From the NCBI GenBank assembly GCA_019752335.1, contig JAIEMJ010000038.1:124001-188000 (forward strand): a DNA stretch of 64,000 nucleotides, in the 5' to 3' direction. This DNA is from Bryobacteraceae bacterium. GTDB lineage: Bacteria; Acidobacteriota; Terriglobia; Bryobacterales; Bryobacteraceae. Shown piece by piece: positions 33,900 to 44,200 of this stretch. The notes under the pieces are model-generated. The model made no database searches and was not told the DNA's origin. It saw only the letters and a program-made list of their open reading frames with translations. A program made the translations under genes and the position numbers. Every line of letters starts with the position of its first letter. Within the stretch, counting starts at the first letter, position 1.

Positions 33900-35210
33900 T
33901 TACGCTACGTCCGGTTTCAGAAACGTAAGCGGATTTCCGAAGTGCCGGGTGACGGCCTCCGCCGCCAGATAACCGCTGCGGACCGCGCCTTCCATCGTCG
34001 CCGGCCAACCCGAGCGCGTCCAGTCGCCCGCCAGGAACAGATTCGGCACCGCGGTGATCGCCAGCGGGCGTTTCGCTTCCAGCCCCGGGCAGGCGGAAAA
34101 CGTCGCGCGGATCTCCTTCACCACGTGCGCCTTCACCAGCTTCGCCTCGTGTACCAACGGCAGAAACTCGGCCAATTCACGCAACGCCAGCTCAATCACC
34201 ACGGCGCGCGGCATCTCCGTCAGGCTGCGCGACGCCGATACCACCACCTGCAGATAACGCCCTTCGTCCTTGTTGAAAAACCACTGCACCGTCCGGTCCA
34301 GCATGGTGCCGTGCGGCATCTGCGTCACCGGCCGGTCAAACCACAGGTGAATCCCGGTGATCGGCGAATGCGTAAAGGCGCTCCAATCGATCGGCAGCGG
34401 CGGCAGCAGGGTCTGCGCTTTCTCAAACGGCAACGCGCTCACGTAGGCGTCGGCTTGCCGCGCTTCGCCGTTCACCGACAACGACGCAATGCCGACGCCA
34501 TTCATCTGCACGGCCTCCACCGGAGCGCGCCCATGCAACTGCACGCGCGGATAGCGTTGCCACCGGTCCAGGCTGTAGAGCTCAGCCAACGGCACCGCTG
34601 GGACGCCCATCTCGTAGAAGTCCGGCCCAGCCAGGAAGCCGAGCCAGAACACCTGAAAGCCATGCGCGGCGGACATCAGCGGTAGTTCTTCGTTGATCGC
34701 GCTCACCAGCACCTGGCGCCAGAAACGCTCGATCACGCGCGGCGGCTGGTGGTGCTGCTCCAGCCACGTCTGCATCGAGAGCGAGTCCAGGTCCTGCCGC
34801 CGCAAACGCTGGTGCCGCATGGCGAGGAGTCCGCGGCCGAGCGCGAATTTCTCGGCCAGGGTCAGCCACGTGGCGCGCGAAAAGGCGCCCGCGAAATGCA
34901 GCGGCGCCGGCAGACAACCCGCGTGCAGCCGCGACACGCGGCCGCCGGGCTCAATGAAGTCGATGTCGCGGTAGAAGTCGATTTGGCCGGCGGCGCCCAG
35001 CCGTTCGTAGAAGTCGAGCAGGTTGACGCAGCAGCGCAGCAGGATGTGCTGGCAATTGTCGATGGTCTCTTCGCCGATCGGATAAGAGGTGGCCCGGCCG
35101 CCGAAGAAAGGGCGCGCTTCAAAGACTTCGACGTCATAGCCGGCGGAGCCCAGGGCGGCCGCGGTGGCGAGTCCGGCGAGTCCTCCGCCAAGGATGGCGA
35201 CGTGGGGCAA
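33900..35210 (-). CDS. hpnE: Hydroxysqualene dehydroxylase HpnE
   Basis: 436 residues from the TTG at 35210. FAD-dependent amine-oxidase/phytoene-desaturase fold: the dinucleotide-binding HVAILGGGLAGLATAAALG at the start, EVFEARPFFGGRATSY, DNCQHILLRCC, and the C-terminal FLAGDWTRSGWPATMEGAVR plus SGYLAAEAV. The CQH segment and overall layout match HpnE, which reduces hydroxysqualene to squalene. It would feed Shc encoded 5.7 kb away on the other strand. Partners HpnC and HpnD are not in the window. A carotenoid-desaturase role is the main alternative; genomic context favours HpnE. Confidence 0.87.
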   Translation of the reverse strand: MPHVAILGGGLAGLATAAALGSAGYDVEVFEARPFFGGRATSYPIGEETIDNCQHILLRCCVNLLDFYERLGAAGQIDFYRDIDFIEPGGRVSRLHAGCLPAPLHFAGAFSRATWLTLAEKFALGRGLLAMRHQRLRRQDLDSLSMQTWLEQHHQPPRVIERFWRQVLVSAINEELPLMSAAHGFQVFWLGFLAGPDFYEMGVPAVPLAELYSLDRWQRYPRVQLHGRAPVEAVQMNGVGIASLSVNGEARQADAYVSALPFEKAQTLLPPLPIDWSAFTHSPITGIHLWFDRPVTQMPHGTMLDRTVQWFFNKDEGRYLQVVVSASRSLTEMPRAVVIELALRELAEFLPLVHEAKLVKAHVVKEIRATFSACPGLEAKRPLAITAVPNLFLAGDWTRSGWPATMEGAVRSGYLAAEAVTRHFGNPLTFLKPDVA

Positions 35211-35256
35211 CTAAGCGGACCTCATTCCTTTCATTATTGCGCGAGAATGGAGGTTC

Positions 35257-36765
35257 ATGATTGCCCGCGCGCTGCTCAGCGTTACGAACAAAACCGGCCT
35301 GGTGGATTTCGCCCGGTCCCTGCACGAACTAGGCGTGGAACTGGTCTCCACCGGCGGCACCGCCCAGGCGCTCGCCACGGCCGGGATTCCCGTCCGCGAC
35401 GTCAGCGACGTCACCGGCTTCCCCGAAATGATGGACGGCCGCCTCAAGACGATTCACCCCAAGATCGCTGGCGGCATGCTCGCCCGGCGCGACCAGCCCT
35501 CCCATCTCGCCGCCATGCAGGAACACGGCATTCCCGCTATTGACCTTGTCGTGGTCAACCTCTACGACTTCGAAGGCGTCGCCGCCGACGCCGGCGCCAC
35601 CATCGAGCGCCTGATCGAAAACATCGACATCGGCGGACCCACCATGATCCGCGCGGCCGCCAAGAATTACGAGAGCGTCGGCGTGGTGACGTCGCCCGAG
35701 GACTACCCCCGCGTCATCGCCGCGCTGCGCGAGCACGGTTCACTGCCGGCCACCCTGCGCTGGGAGTTGGCCCGCAAAGCCTTCGCCCGCACCGCCGCCT
35801 ATGATCGCGCCATCTCCGCGCGCCTGGCGGTTATCGACCACGAAACCTCGCTCGACTTACTCGTCCCCAAGGCCTTCGACTTACGCTATGGCGAAAATCC
35901 CCACCAATCCGCCGCGCTTTATTCCACGCGCCAAACCGGCATCGCTGGCGCGGCGCAGTTACAAGGAAAAGAGCTTTCGTACAACAACTTAGTCGACCTC
36001 GACGCCGCCTGGCAGCTAATTCTCGAGTTTACCGAGTTACCTGCCTGCGCCATCATCAAGCACACCAATCCCTGCGGCTGCGCCGAAGCGGCCACGCTCG
36101 CCGAGGCCTATTCACGGGCCCTCGAAGCCGATCCGGTCTCTGCCTTCGGCGGCGTGCTGGCTTTCAATCGCCCCCTGGACGCGGCCACGGCTACCGAAGT
36201 CGCGAAGTTATTCACCGAAGCCATCGCCGCCCCCGGCTACAGTGACGAAGCGCTGGCCATTCTGGGCGCTAAAAAGAATCTGCGCGTCTTGCGAGTTGCT
36301 TCGAGTAACTCAGACGAGCCCGTCGTCAAGAGTATCTCCGGCGGCTACTTAGTCCAAACCGCCGACCGGCCACGGTTACTCGAAGCCCGCGTCGTCACCG
36401 ACCGCGAACCGACCCCGGAAGAATGGCACGCCCTGCGCTTCGGCTGGAAGGTAGTCAAGCACCTCAAGTCGAACGCGATCCTCTACGCTCGCCCCGGCCA
36501 AGCCATCAGCGCGGGCGCGGGACAGATGAGCCGCGTCGATTCGGTGAAGGTCGGCGCGATGAAGTCTCACCTTCCCCTCGCAGGAGCGGTGATCGCCTCC
36601 GACGCCTTCTTCCCCTTCCCGGACGGCCTCGAAGAAGCCGCGAAGCACGGCATCACCGCCGCCATCCAGCCCGGCGGCTCCGTCAAGGACCCCGAAGTCA
36701 TCGCCACCGCCAACCGCCTCGGCCTAGCCATGGTCTTCACGGGAGTCCGCCATTTCCGGCACTAG
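35257..36765 (+). CDS. purH: Bifunctional AICAR formyltransferase/IMP cyclohydrolase
   Basis: 502 residues from the ATG at 35257, with GGAGG just upstream. It carries out the last two steps of de novo purine synthesis. N-terminal IMP cyclohydrolase: [54 protein letters not shown]-terminal AICAR transformylase: [15 protein letters not shown], the catalytic [66 protein letters not shown] and [12 protein letters not shown]. Diverges from hpnE across 46 bases. Confidence 0.97.
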   Translation: MIARALLSVTNKTGLVDFARSLHELGVELVSTGGTAQALATAGIPVRDVSDVTGFPEMMDGRLKTIHPKIAGGMLARRDQPSHLAAMQEHGIPAIDLVVVNLYDFEGVAADAGATIERLIENIDIGGPTMIRAAAKNYESVGVVTSPEDYPRVIAALREHGSLPATLRWELARKAFARTAAYDRAISARLAVIDHETSLDLLVPKAFDLRYGENPHQSAALYSTRQTGIAGAAQLQGKELSYNNLVDLDAAWQLILEFTELPACAIIKHTNPCGCAEAATLAEAYSRALEADPVSAFGGVLAFNRPLDAATATEVAKLFTEAIAAPGYSDEALAILGAKKNLRVLRVASSNSDEPVVKSISGGYLVQTADRPRLLEARVVTDREPTPEEWHALRFGWKVVKHLKSNAILYARPGQAISAGAGQMSRVDSVKVGAMKSHLPLAGAVIASDAFFPFPDGLEEAAKHGITAAIQPGGSVKDPEVIATANRLGLAMVFTGVRHFRH

Positions 36766-36819
36766 CGCTACGGGGTCCCATCGGGCTGCCACTCTGTCCA
36801 AACTTTAAATTTCAATGGG

Positions 36820-36897
36820 TCAGCAGCGGCTCATCAGGATCCAAAGTAAGATTAGCACTCCCGGCACGCCCATCACCCAAGCAAACATGTATTTCAT
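36820..36897 (-). CDS. 25-residue single-span membrane peptide
   Basis: Found by reading the intergenic region after purH; it is too short for ordinary ORF calling. On the minus strand AAGGAG, six bases, then ATG at 36897 and a TGA at 36820. The product is almost wholly one hydrophobic helix (MFAWVMGVPGVLILLWIL) flanked by Lys and Arg. A good Shine-Dalgarno at ideal spacing makes translation credible. Tiny hydrophobic proteins of this kind often accompany stress genes, which start 220 bases away. Function unknown. The remainder of the 350-base gap between purH and 37116 shows nothing else. Confidence 0.55.
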   Translation of the reverse strand: MKYMFAWVMGVPGVLILLWILMSRC

Positions 36898-37115
36898 TCT
36901 TTTCTCCTTCGGTGTTTCTCTAGCACGTCATTGGCCAAAATAGGAATCAGGGGCGAGCGTGGGCGGTCGGCCGGTCCTCTCTTCAGGAACCTGAGGATCG
37001 CACTTGTAACTACTTACTAAGTTCTCTTGCTAAAACGCGCAACGGCCCTGAACATGCTCTGGTTACTTGGCACCGTACGATCCTAGGATCGAGGGCAGAA
37101 AGAGAAAGCACGATT

Positions 37116-37271
37116 ATGAGCGACATGAAAAATAAGCTAAAAGCGAAGTTGGATGCGACCGCCAGGGCCGCCAAGGATGCGGCGTCCAAGATGGGCGACC
37201 AGTCGAAAAGTGCGGCCCCTAAGGCTGGTGAAGACTTAAAGACTGGCGCAAAAAAGCTGAAGAGCATGTAG
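37116..37271 (+). CDS. 51-residue Lys/Ala-rich protein, LEA/CsbD-like in composition
   Basis: ATG at 37116 to TAG at 37271. The product (start SDMKNKLKAKLDATARAAKD, later AAPKAGEDLKTGAKKLKSM) is hydrophilic, free of aromatic residues other than none seen, and likely helical or disordered. The composition recalls late-embryogenesis-abundant and CsbD-type stress proteins, but there is no diagnostic motif. It is 20 bases upstream of a BON-domain gene and probably in the same stress transcript. GC content and codon choice are lower in GC than in the housekeeping genes. Confidence 0.6.
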   Translation: MSDMKNKLKAKLDATARAAKDAASKMGDQSKSAAPKAGEDLKTGAKKLKSM

Positions 37272-37291
37272 CAGCGAAAGGAACGAGTCCT

Positions 37292-37660
37292 ATGAAACTT
37301 ACCCTAACCACCCCCCTCTTCTATGTCGTCGCAGCTGTCGGCTCGGCACAGGCGCCTTCGCCTGACGCTGACAACACCAAGATGAATAAACGAGATCAGA
37401 CTACGGGTGCCAAGACTGCCGACCAGCAGAAAATGAACGCCAACGATCAAGAACTCACGCGGAATATACGTAAGGCAATAATTGCCGATAAGACTCTATC
37501 CACGTACGCGCACAACATCAAGATCATCACCTCCGACGGGATGGTCACGCTAAAGGGGCCCGTAAATTCCGACGCTGAGAAGAAGACCGTTATCGCGAAG
37601 GCCGTAGAAGTCACTCACAGCGCGCAAAAAATTACCGACCAGATCTCGGTGAAACGTTAG
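37292..37660 (+). CDS. Periplasmic BON-domain protein
   Basis: 122 residues. Signal peptide LTLTTPLFYVVAAVGSAQA, a Lys/Asp/Thr-rich linker, then one BON domain: DQELTRNIRKAIIADKTLST, HNIKIITSDGMVTLKGPVNS and VIAKAVEVTHSAQKITDQIS. BON domains (OsmY-type) bind phospholipid surfaces and are linked with osmotic and envelope stress. Second gene of the 37.1-38.2 kb stress group. Confidence 0.87.
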   Translation: MKLTLTTPLFYVVAAVGSAQAPSPDADNTKMNKRDQTTGAKTADQQKMNANDQELTRNIRKAIIADKTLSTYAHNIKIITSDGMVTLKGPVNSDAEKKTVIAKAVEVTHSAQKITDQISVKR

Positions 37661-37683
37661 CAACTACGAAAAGAGAGCACATC

Positions 37684-38226
37684 ATGGATAGCAAAAACAT
37701 CGCAGTATATGGCATTTACAAAACCCGCGAAATCGCCGAAAGTGCAGTCGACCAACTCCTCACGTCTGGATTTTCGAATGGCGACATCTCGGTGCTCATG
37801 CCGGATGCTCAAAGTTCGCGGGACTTCGCCCACGAGAAGAATACCAAAGCTCCCGAAGGCACCACTACCGGGGTAACCGCTGGGGGCGCCATCGGCGGGA
37901 CCTTAGGTCTGTTGGCCGGCATTGGAGCGTTAGCGATTCCGGGCGTGGGGCCGTTCATTGCGGCCGGACCCATTATGGGCGCCCTGGCGGGCGTGGGCGT
38001 GGGCGGCGCGGTGGGAGGACTCATTGGCGCACTCGTGGGCATGGGTATTCCTGAGTACGAGGCCCATCGGTACGAAGGCCGCGTGAACGAGGGTGGCGTC
38101 CTGCTCTCCGTTCATTGCGACACGTCGACTGAAGTCAAACGCGCGGAAGAGATCTTATCGTCCACCGGGGCGGAGGACATTTCTTCCAGTGGAGAAAAGG
38201 CGGCCAGTTCTCGTGCTTCCGCGTAA
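37684..38226 (+). CDS. Glycine-zipper general stress protein
   Basis: 180 residues. The N-terminal domain resembles the YflT/GSP17M fold (VYGIYKTREIAESAVDQLLT, GFSNGDISVLM). A long glycine-zipper hydrophobic stretch covers residues 60-120 (GGAIGGTLGLLAGIGALAIPG, cut here as successive Gly-rich helices). The tail is GIPEYEAHRYEGRVNEGGVL with LLSVHCDTSTEVKRAEEIL. Proteins of this layout are induced by cold, desiccation or general stress and probably sit at the membrane. Followed by a strong terminator. Confidence 0.82.
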   Translation: MDSKNIAVYGIYKTREIAESAVDQLLTSGFSNGDISVLMPDAQSSRDFAHEKNTKAPEGTTTGVTAGGAIGGTLGLLAGIGALAIPGVGPFIAAGPIMGALAGVGVGGAVGGLIGALVGMGIPEYEAHRYEGRVNEGGVLLSVHCDTSTEVKRAEEILSSTGAEDISSSGEKAASSRASA

Positions 38227-38242
38227 GGCATAAGATGCGCAG

Positions 38243-38273
38243 GAAAGGCCGCCCATTTTGTGGGCGGCCTTTC
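38243..38273 (+). terminator. Terminator between converging stress genes
   Basis: Perfect 13-bp stem (gaaaggccgccca / tgggcggcctttc) with a five-base loop, 16 bases after the glycine-zipper stop. The T-run is short (TTTC then ATTTCC). Located between two convergent genes, so it may serve both. Confidence 0.75.
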
Positions 38274-38286
38274 ATTTCCGCGGACT

Positions 38287-38784
38287 CTATGCCGGGACTG
38301 GTGCGGATTGAAGCAACGTCGCGGCAATTTTACGAAGCTTTTGCTCCGCCGCCTGCTCTTCCGCCAGCGATTGCTGAAGAAGAGCTATCACCTCGGTAGC
38401 CTTCAACTTAATGGCCAAGCCGATCGCCGTCATATAGCCCGCGATCTCGTAATGTTCCACCCGGCTTCCTGCCCCAATGATGCCGAGATCAAGCACGACG
38501 GGCTCGCCCTTTTCAGCCAGAGCCTCATCCCCCTCTTTGATGACGCCTTCCATCCCCATACACTTCTTGCCGGTCGCCTTGATTTGCAGCAAATGGGCCA
38601 CTTCCTCCAATCTGGACACCTGATCCTTGGTTTCTTCCAGATGTGCGCTAAGCGCTTCTTTCAAAAGCCGATCACTCGCTCCTTTCACCATTTTTGGAAT
38701 GGCTTTCGTCAATTGGTTCTCTGCGGAGTAGAGATCCTTGATCTCGTCTTCCAATAACTGCATTACAGTCTTTTTTTCAGCCAT
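38287..38784 (-). CDS. Ferritin-like DUF892 protein (YciE/YciF family)
   Basis: 165 residues from the ATG at 38784, with AAGGAG nine bases upstream; a longer frame would run into katE. Four-helix ferritin-like fold: VMQLLEDEIKDLYSAENQLT, KAIPKMVKGASDRLLKEALS, AHLEETKDQVSRLEEVA, and GAGSRVEHYEIAGYMTAIGL, carrying the Glu and His residues expected for a di-iron site. YciE/F-type proteins are tied to osmotic and oxidative stress. It lies 64 bases after katE on the same strand and is likely co-expressed with it. Confidence 0.92.
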   Translation of the reverse strand: MAEKKTVMQLLEDEIKDLYSAENQLTKAIPKMVKGASDRLLKEALSAHLEETKDQVSRLEEVAHLLQIKATGKKCMGMEGVIKEGDEALAEKGEPVVLDLGIIGAGSRVEHYEIAGYMTAIGLAIKLKATEVIALLQQSLAEEQAAEQKLRKIAATLLQSAPVPA

Positions 38785-38848
38785 ACTTGGCTCCTTGTCT
38801 TTTATTGATTGAGCGTCATGCGGCGCTCGGTCGCTCACGAATTCGCTG

Positions 38849-40924
38849 TCAGGTCGCCCGTGGTTCCCGCTCCCACACTTTGCCGCCTCGGGCCACGTCG
38901 ATGAACTTGCCAACGCTCTCGGAGTTTCTCACTTCCACCACGCCCGGCTCTCCACGGATGTGGGCCTTGTCCGCGCATTGGGGAACCCCGGCGGTGGCGA
39001 TCGCCTTGAGGTGCCGTCCGGCATCCATCAGGAACGCCACCGCGTCCGGGTTGGCGGTAAGCAGAGCATCGCCTTCCGGTCCTGCCGCCACGGCTACCGC
39101 GTCAAATAGGACGGACGGAGCGGCTCGAAGGGCCATGAGCACCGCATGTTTTTTTCCCGAGGCGTCTTCCACGCCCCCTACCTTCAATCCGATGAGCGCG
39201 ACAGCGGCCCCTTCTTTCCGAATTGCCGATTCCAACGAAGCTTTGATTTTCGGGTCAAAACCCGGCGCCAGAAGAAGGCCCATTTTCCGGCCTCGAAGTG
39301 TCGGTGGATACTTTCCATAGAGGCGAAGCGCGGGGCTGGCCGGCAGGTCCACGGGCTGCGCGGCCGCCTCGGCCCGGATCGCCTCACCCGTCATACCCAG
39401 TGCTGTCGCAACCGTTTCGGCCAGCGCTACGTCAACAATCTCCAAATGGCCCAGCATTCGCTGCCGGATCTCTCGGATCTCAACCTTTCCGAGCTCGAAG
39501 GTGAACGCCTCCACAATGTGTCTTTGTTCTTGCGGCGTCACCGAGTGGTAGAACATGCGCGCTTGCGAATAGTGATCGTCGAAGGATGGCGAACGCAATC
39601 GCACTTTTGATCCCTCTACATTTGTGGTCGTTGTCTTGAATCCCGCCGCGTGAGACTCCCGCGGCCCCTGCGGATCCAGGTTATTCGGCTCGTAGTTCAC
39701 ACGCCCCTCCGCCACCGCAGTTCTCATGTGGCCATCGCGCTGCAGGTTCGCGAAGGGGCACTTGGGCTGGTTAATGGGCAACTCGTGAAAGTTGGGTGAT
39801 CCCAGCCGGCTGAGTTGCGTGTCGAGGTATGAGAAAAGCCGGCCTTGCAACAAAGGATCGTCACTGAAGTCCAGCCCTGGAACCAGGTGGCTAGGGCAGA
39901 AAGCAACCTGCTCCGTCTCCGCAAAGAAATTGCTAGGGTTGCGGTCCAGCACCATCTTGCCGACCATTTCCACGGGCACCACTTCTTCCGGAATGAGCTT
40001 GGTGGCGTCTAATACGTCGAAGGCCAGCGTGTCGGCCATTGCTTGATCCACGATTTGAAACCCGAGTTCAAACTCGGGAAAGTCGCCGCGGTCGATCGCT
40101 TCGAAGAGATCCCGGCGATGATAATCCGGGTCGGCGCCACAAATCTTCACCGCCTCATCCCAAAGCACAGAGGCGGTTCCGATGGTGGGGCGCCAATGGA
40201 ACTTTACGAAGTGAGTCTCGCCTGCCGCGTTCACCAGGCGAAACGTATTCACGCCAAAGCCCTCGATCATCCGGAGGGATCGAGGGATCGTTCGATCCGA
40301 CATAGCCCAGAGAATCATGTGCAGAGATTCCGGCATCAGGGAAATGAAATCCCAAAACGTGTCGTGTGCCGAGGCGGCCTGAGGATAGCCTCGGTCCGCT
40401 TCCATTTTGACGGCATGAGCGAGGTCCGGGAACTTGAGGGCATCTTGAATGAAGAAAACAGGAATGTTGTTCCCCACCAAATCGAAGTTTCCCTGCTGGG
40501 TGTAGAATTTCACGGCAAAGCCGCGCACATCGCGAGGTAAATCTGCCGATCCCGCGCCCCCCGCCACCGTGGAAAATCGTGCAAAAACCGGCGTTCTTAC
40601 TGAGGTGTCGGCAAGAAATGCCGCACTTGTTACGTGAGCCATCGATTTATATGGCTGGAAGTAACCATGAGCGGCAGAACCGCGCGCATGCACCACCCGC
40701 TCGGGAATCCTCTCGTGATCGAAATGCGTAATTTTTTCGCGGAGAATAAAGTCTTCCAATAGGGTAGGCCCACGCACTCCCGCCTTAAGGGAATTTTGGT
40801 TGTCTGCTACTGGTAGGCCCTGGTTGGTGGTGAGCGCGCGTCCATCTTTGGCGATCTCCTGATGCACTTCGCCCCCCCCGCCGCGCGCGACCCTGGGGGT
40901 CCGAGGCTTTTTGTCAATTGGCAT
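38849..40924 (-). CDS. katE: Large-subunit catalase (HPII/KatE type)
   Basis: 691 residues from the ATG at 40924. The catalytic His is in [15 protein letters not shown], Asn in [13 protein letters not shown], and the haem-ligand Tyr in [35 protein letters not shown] is the usual lead-in. The last 150 residues ([20 protein letters not shown] onwards) are the flavodoxin/DJ-1-like C-terminal domain found only in large catalases. It breaks down hydrogen peroxide and is typically expressed in stationary phase. The gene is first in katE-DUF892. Confidence 0.96.
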   Translation of the reverse strand: MPIDKKPRTPRVARGGGGEVHQEIAKDGRALTTNQGLPVADNQNSLKAGVRGPTLLEDFILREKITHFDHERIPERVVHARGSAAHGYFQPYKSMAHVTSAAFLADTSVRTPVFARFSTVAGGAGSADLPRDVRGFAVKFYTQQGNFDLVGNNIPVFFIQDALKFPDLAHAVKMEADRGYPQAASAHDTFWDFISLMPESLHMILWAMSDRTIPRSLRMIEGFGVNTFRLVNAAGETHFVKFHWRPTIGTASVLWDEAVKICGADPDYHRRDLFEAIDRGDFPEFELGFQIVDQAMADTLAFDVLDATKLIPEEVVPVEMVGKMVLDRNPSNFFAETEQVAFCPSHLVPGLDFSDDPLLQGRLFSYLDTQLSRLGSPNFHELPINQPKCPFANLQRDGHMRTAVAEGRVNYEPNNLDPQGPRESHAAGFKTTTTNVEGSKVRLRSPSFDDHYSQARMFYHSVTPQEQRHIVEAFTFELGKVEIREIRQRMLGHLEIVDVALAETVATALGMTGEAIRAEAAAQPVDLPASPALRLYGKYPPTLRGRKMGLLLAPGFDPKIKASLESAIRKEGAAVALIGLKVGGVEDASGKKHAVLMALRAAPSVLFDAVAVAAGPEGDALLTANPDAVAFLMDAGRHLKAIATAGVPQCADKAHIRGEPGVVEVRNSESVGKFIDVARGGKVWEREPRAT

Positions 40925-41230
40925 AATCCGGTCCTTCCAAAAAGAGTGTTCAAAGAATCTACTGAGCACTTCCGCGTATGCAATCGAGGGGCCGATTCGT
41001 TACCTGGTCCTATCCAGTACGGTGTGCCGCTCGTGCAGTTGTGCGCGAGTTCGTCCTGCCAGGCTGGCACTCGCACCGGGGATGCCCACGTTTGGCCATT
41101 GGCATGCTCTACCTCGTGAGACGCCCGTCACGAGATCAAGTTCGCCCCGCCTCACAAACGGCCGCGATTGCTTCTCGCCGCGCAAGAACTGCGTAGGGTG
41201 TCCCAATGTTAATTTCGGAGATCTCATCAG
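40925..41230. other. Intergenic region, no gene seen
   Basis: 306 bases between the divergent katE and giant repeat-protein genes. Open frames here are short, overlap one another on both strands and lack ribosome sites. It must hold promoters for both genes, but I could not identify convincing -35/-10 pairs. An AAGGA lies just ahead of katE. Confidence 0.5.
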
Positions 41231-44200
41231 ATGACCCCAAACCACTTATCGCCGTTAGCCTCCTCCCGCGCAACCTTAACGCGAACGTTGCTAACGCTCG
41301 TTCTCACCACGAATTTCGCCACGGCGGCGATTGGCGTGGGCACGGCCTTACCCCAGGGCCTAGCCGGACAATCCTACCTCACCACGTTGTCCGGTGCAGG
41401 CGGCACAGCTCCCTACGCCCATACGCTCTCTGCTGGAAGCCTGCCGCCTGGCTTGTCCTTAACCACGGCATGCGTAATCTCCGGCATTCCGTCTTCGGCC
41501 GGCCAATTCAACTTTGCGGTTCAGAGTACAGATGCGATGAACTTGAGCGGAATTACCCAGCTGTCCGTACGGATCACTGCCGCTAACGGAATGGTCATCA
41601 TCACCCAGAGCCTTCCATCAGGACGCCTAGGGGCGCTCTACGAGGTGAGTTTGGCCGCGATGGGCGGCTCCGTCCCTTATTCGTTTGACTTACTGCTGGG
41701 CGGAGGATCACTGCCCTCTGGACTATCTTTGACCTCGTCTGGTCGGCTCATCGGTACCCCAACCGTCGGCGGGATCTCATCCTTCACCATCAGGGCCACA
41801 GACTCCACCGGGACTTCCTTCCAATCGCCCTATACGCTTCGTGTTGAGGCGGCAAGCCTTACGATCTCCACCATTTCCCTTGCCGGTGCTTCATCCAATC
41901 TGCCGTATAGCCAGACGTTGACGGCCATTGGTGGCGCGCCACCTTACACCTTCGATATCCTGGCTGGAAATGTGCCGCCCGGACTCTCACTGGCCACCAA
42001 CGGAACTCTATCGGGAACACCAACGACATCGGGGACTTATAACTTCTTTGTGCGGGTAACTGACGCTAGCGGTCTCACCGCCCAGGCAAGTTACTCCGTC
42101 GTCGTCGCCGGTACCGGGCTTCGGGTGATCATTTCGTCTCTCCCCACAGGGATTCTCAACCAGATTTACAGTGGCGCCTTGTTAGCCCAAGGCGGTACCG
42201 CCCCTTACCAATTCAACTTACTCAGTGGAAGCCTGCCGGCTGGTTTGACGCTCAGCTCTTCCGGATCGATCACCGGTTCACCCACGGCAACCGGAGTGTT
42301 TCCCGTAATAATTAGACTGACAGATTCGGTAGGTCAAGCGACTCAGTCGGACGTTCTCATCAACGTCAATTCCGGAACGCTAACCATTACGAACACCCTG
42401 TTCCCTGACGGCTTTGTCAACACGCCCTACGTCGTAAATCTGGCATCTTCCGGCGGCACGTCTATCGTTGCGTACACTCTGCTGAGCGGGACGGTTCCGC
42501 CGGGGCTCTCTCTTAGTTCCGCAGGTGGACTGTCGGGTACTCCGACTCTAGCTGGTACCTACGCCTTCGTGGTGCGAGTTATTGACAACACCGGCACCAC
42601 AGCGCAATTACCGATATCAATCCGAATTCAGTCTTCCGCCCTTCTGATTACTCAACTGGGGCTGGCGAACGGCCAAGTGGGGCAAGCTTACTCCTCAACT
42701 GTATCCGCGGAGAACGCGATTGCCCCTTTTTCGTTCTCACTGTCTGGGGGAACCCTCCCTCCCGGCCTCGGCCTGTCGTCCAATGGCAACGTCTCCGGCA
42801 CGCCTACCGCTGGCGGTCTTTTCCAAAGTATCTTCCGAGTCACCGACTCGCGCGGCGCCACCGCCAACTTGACCTTGCCTATTTTCATCGCTGCACCAGG
42901 ACTCTCGATCTCTACCTTGACCGTTCCGGCGGCACGCCAAAATCAAGCTTATGCCACAGTTCTTCAGGCTTCGGGCGGCGCCCCACCCTACTCCTTCCAA
43001 TTGGCCGGTGGAGTGCTGCCCGACGGCGTGACACTCTCACCCTCCGGACTGCTTTCCGGCTCAACCAATCAGTCCCCAGGAACGTCGTTGTTCACGGTAC
43101 GCGTAAGCGACAGCGCGGGGGGGGCTTCTTTTGTCACTTACAGTTTTCAGACGAATACCGGTAGCTTAGCCCTGTTGTCGAGTGGGCCGCTGGCCGGTCA
43201 GTTGGGCATCCCCTACTTGTCCATGAACGGCAGCACGGGCGGCGTAGGGGCGACGACCTATACCTTAGCCGCAGGAGCATTGCCTCCCGGGCTGGCACTG
43301 AATCCGAACGGCACTATTGCCGGTACCCCCTTGGCGGCTGGCACTTATACCTATACACTTCGCCTCACCGACGCTGCCAATGCTACGGCGCTCTTCAGCC
43401 AGATACTCACGGTAGCCTCATCCCAGTTGTCATTTGGCCTCGGATCCTTGCCGGATGCTCTTCTCGGTAGCCCCTATCTCTATTCCCTCATGGGCCAAGG
43501 TGGCCTGCCGCCGTACAGCTTTGCACTCACCAGTGGTTTTTTGCCGCCCGGCATCGCCCTCTCGCCTAACGGAACTCTAAGTGGGGTGTCCGTTAGCCAG
43601 GGCATTTATGCAGCGACCTTCAGAGTCACTGATGCGATGGGCGCAACGGCAACCTTTATCGGCACCATAAATGTCATCCCCTCCTCGGGACTCACTATCA
43701 CGAATACAGCGATTCCCTCAGGCCGACGAGGGGCCCCCTACACTGCGACCCTTATTGGTTCGGGCGGATCCGCACCCTACACATTTACTCTCGCCCCGGG
43801 CTCCTCCCTGCCTTCCGGGCTCAGTCTGTCAGGCGCAGGGTTCCTTTCGGGTACGCCGCTCGCTGAAAGCGAGTCGACGTTCGTCGTGCGGGTGCAGGAC
43901 TCTACAGGCCTAAGTGTCCAAAGATCGTTCGCTCTCTCCGTAACGAATACGGCGCTGAGTCTCAGCGGAGAACTCCCGAACGGAACGCTGGGGATTCCCT
44001 ACGCTGTCACGCTCGTGCCCGGCTCCGGCGTGGGCCCCTTTAGCATTTCGCTGGTGAGCGGAACGCTCCCTCCCGGCCTCACCCTCTTGCCCGCAGGGAT
44101 CGTGTCCGGCACACCGTCGAGCACCGGCAGCTATGCCTTCGTAATCCGCGTTCGCGATGCGGCGGGAGATCAAATTCAGCGCGCGTTCACCTTACAGATT

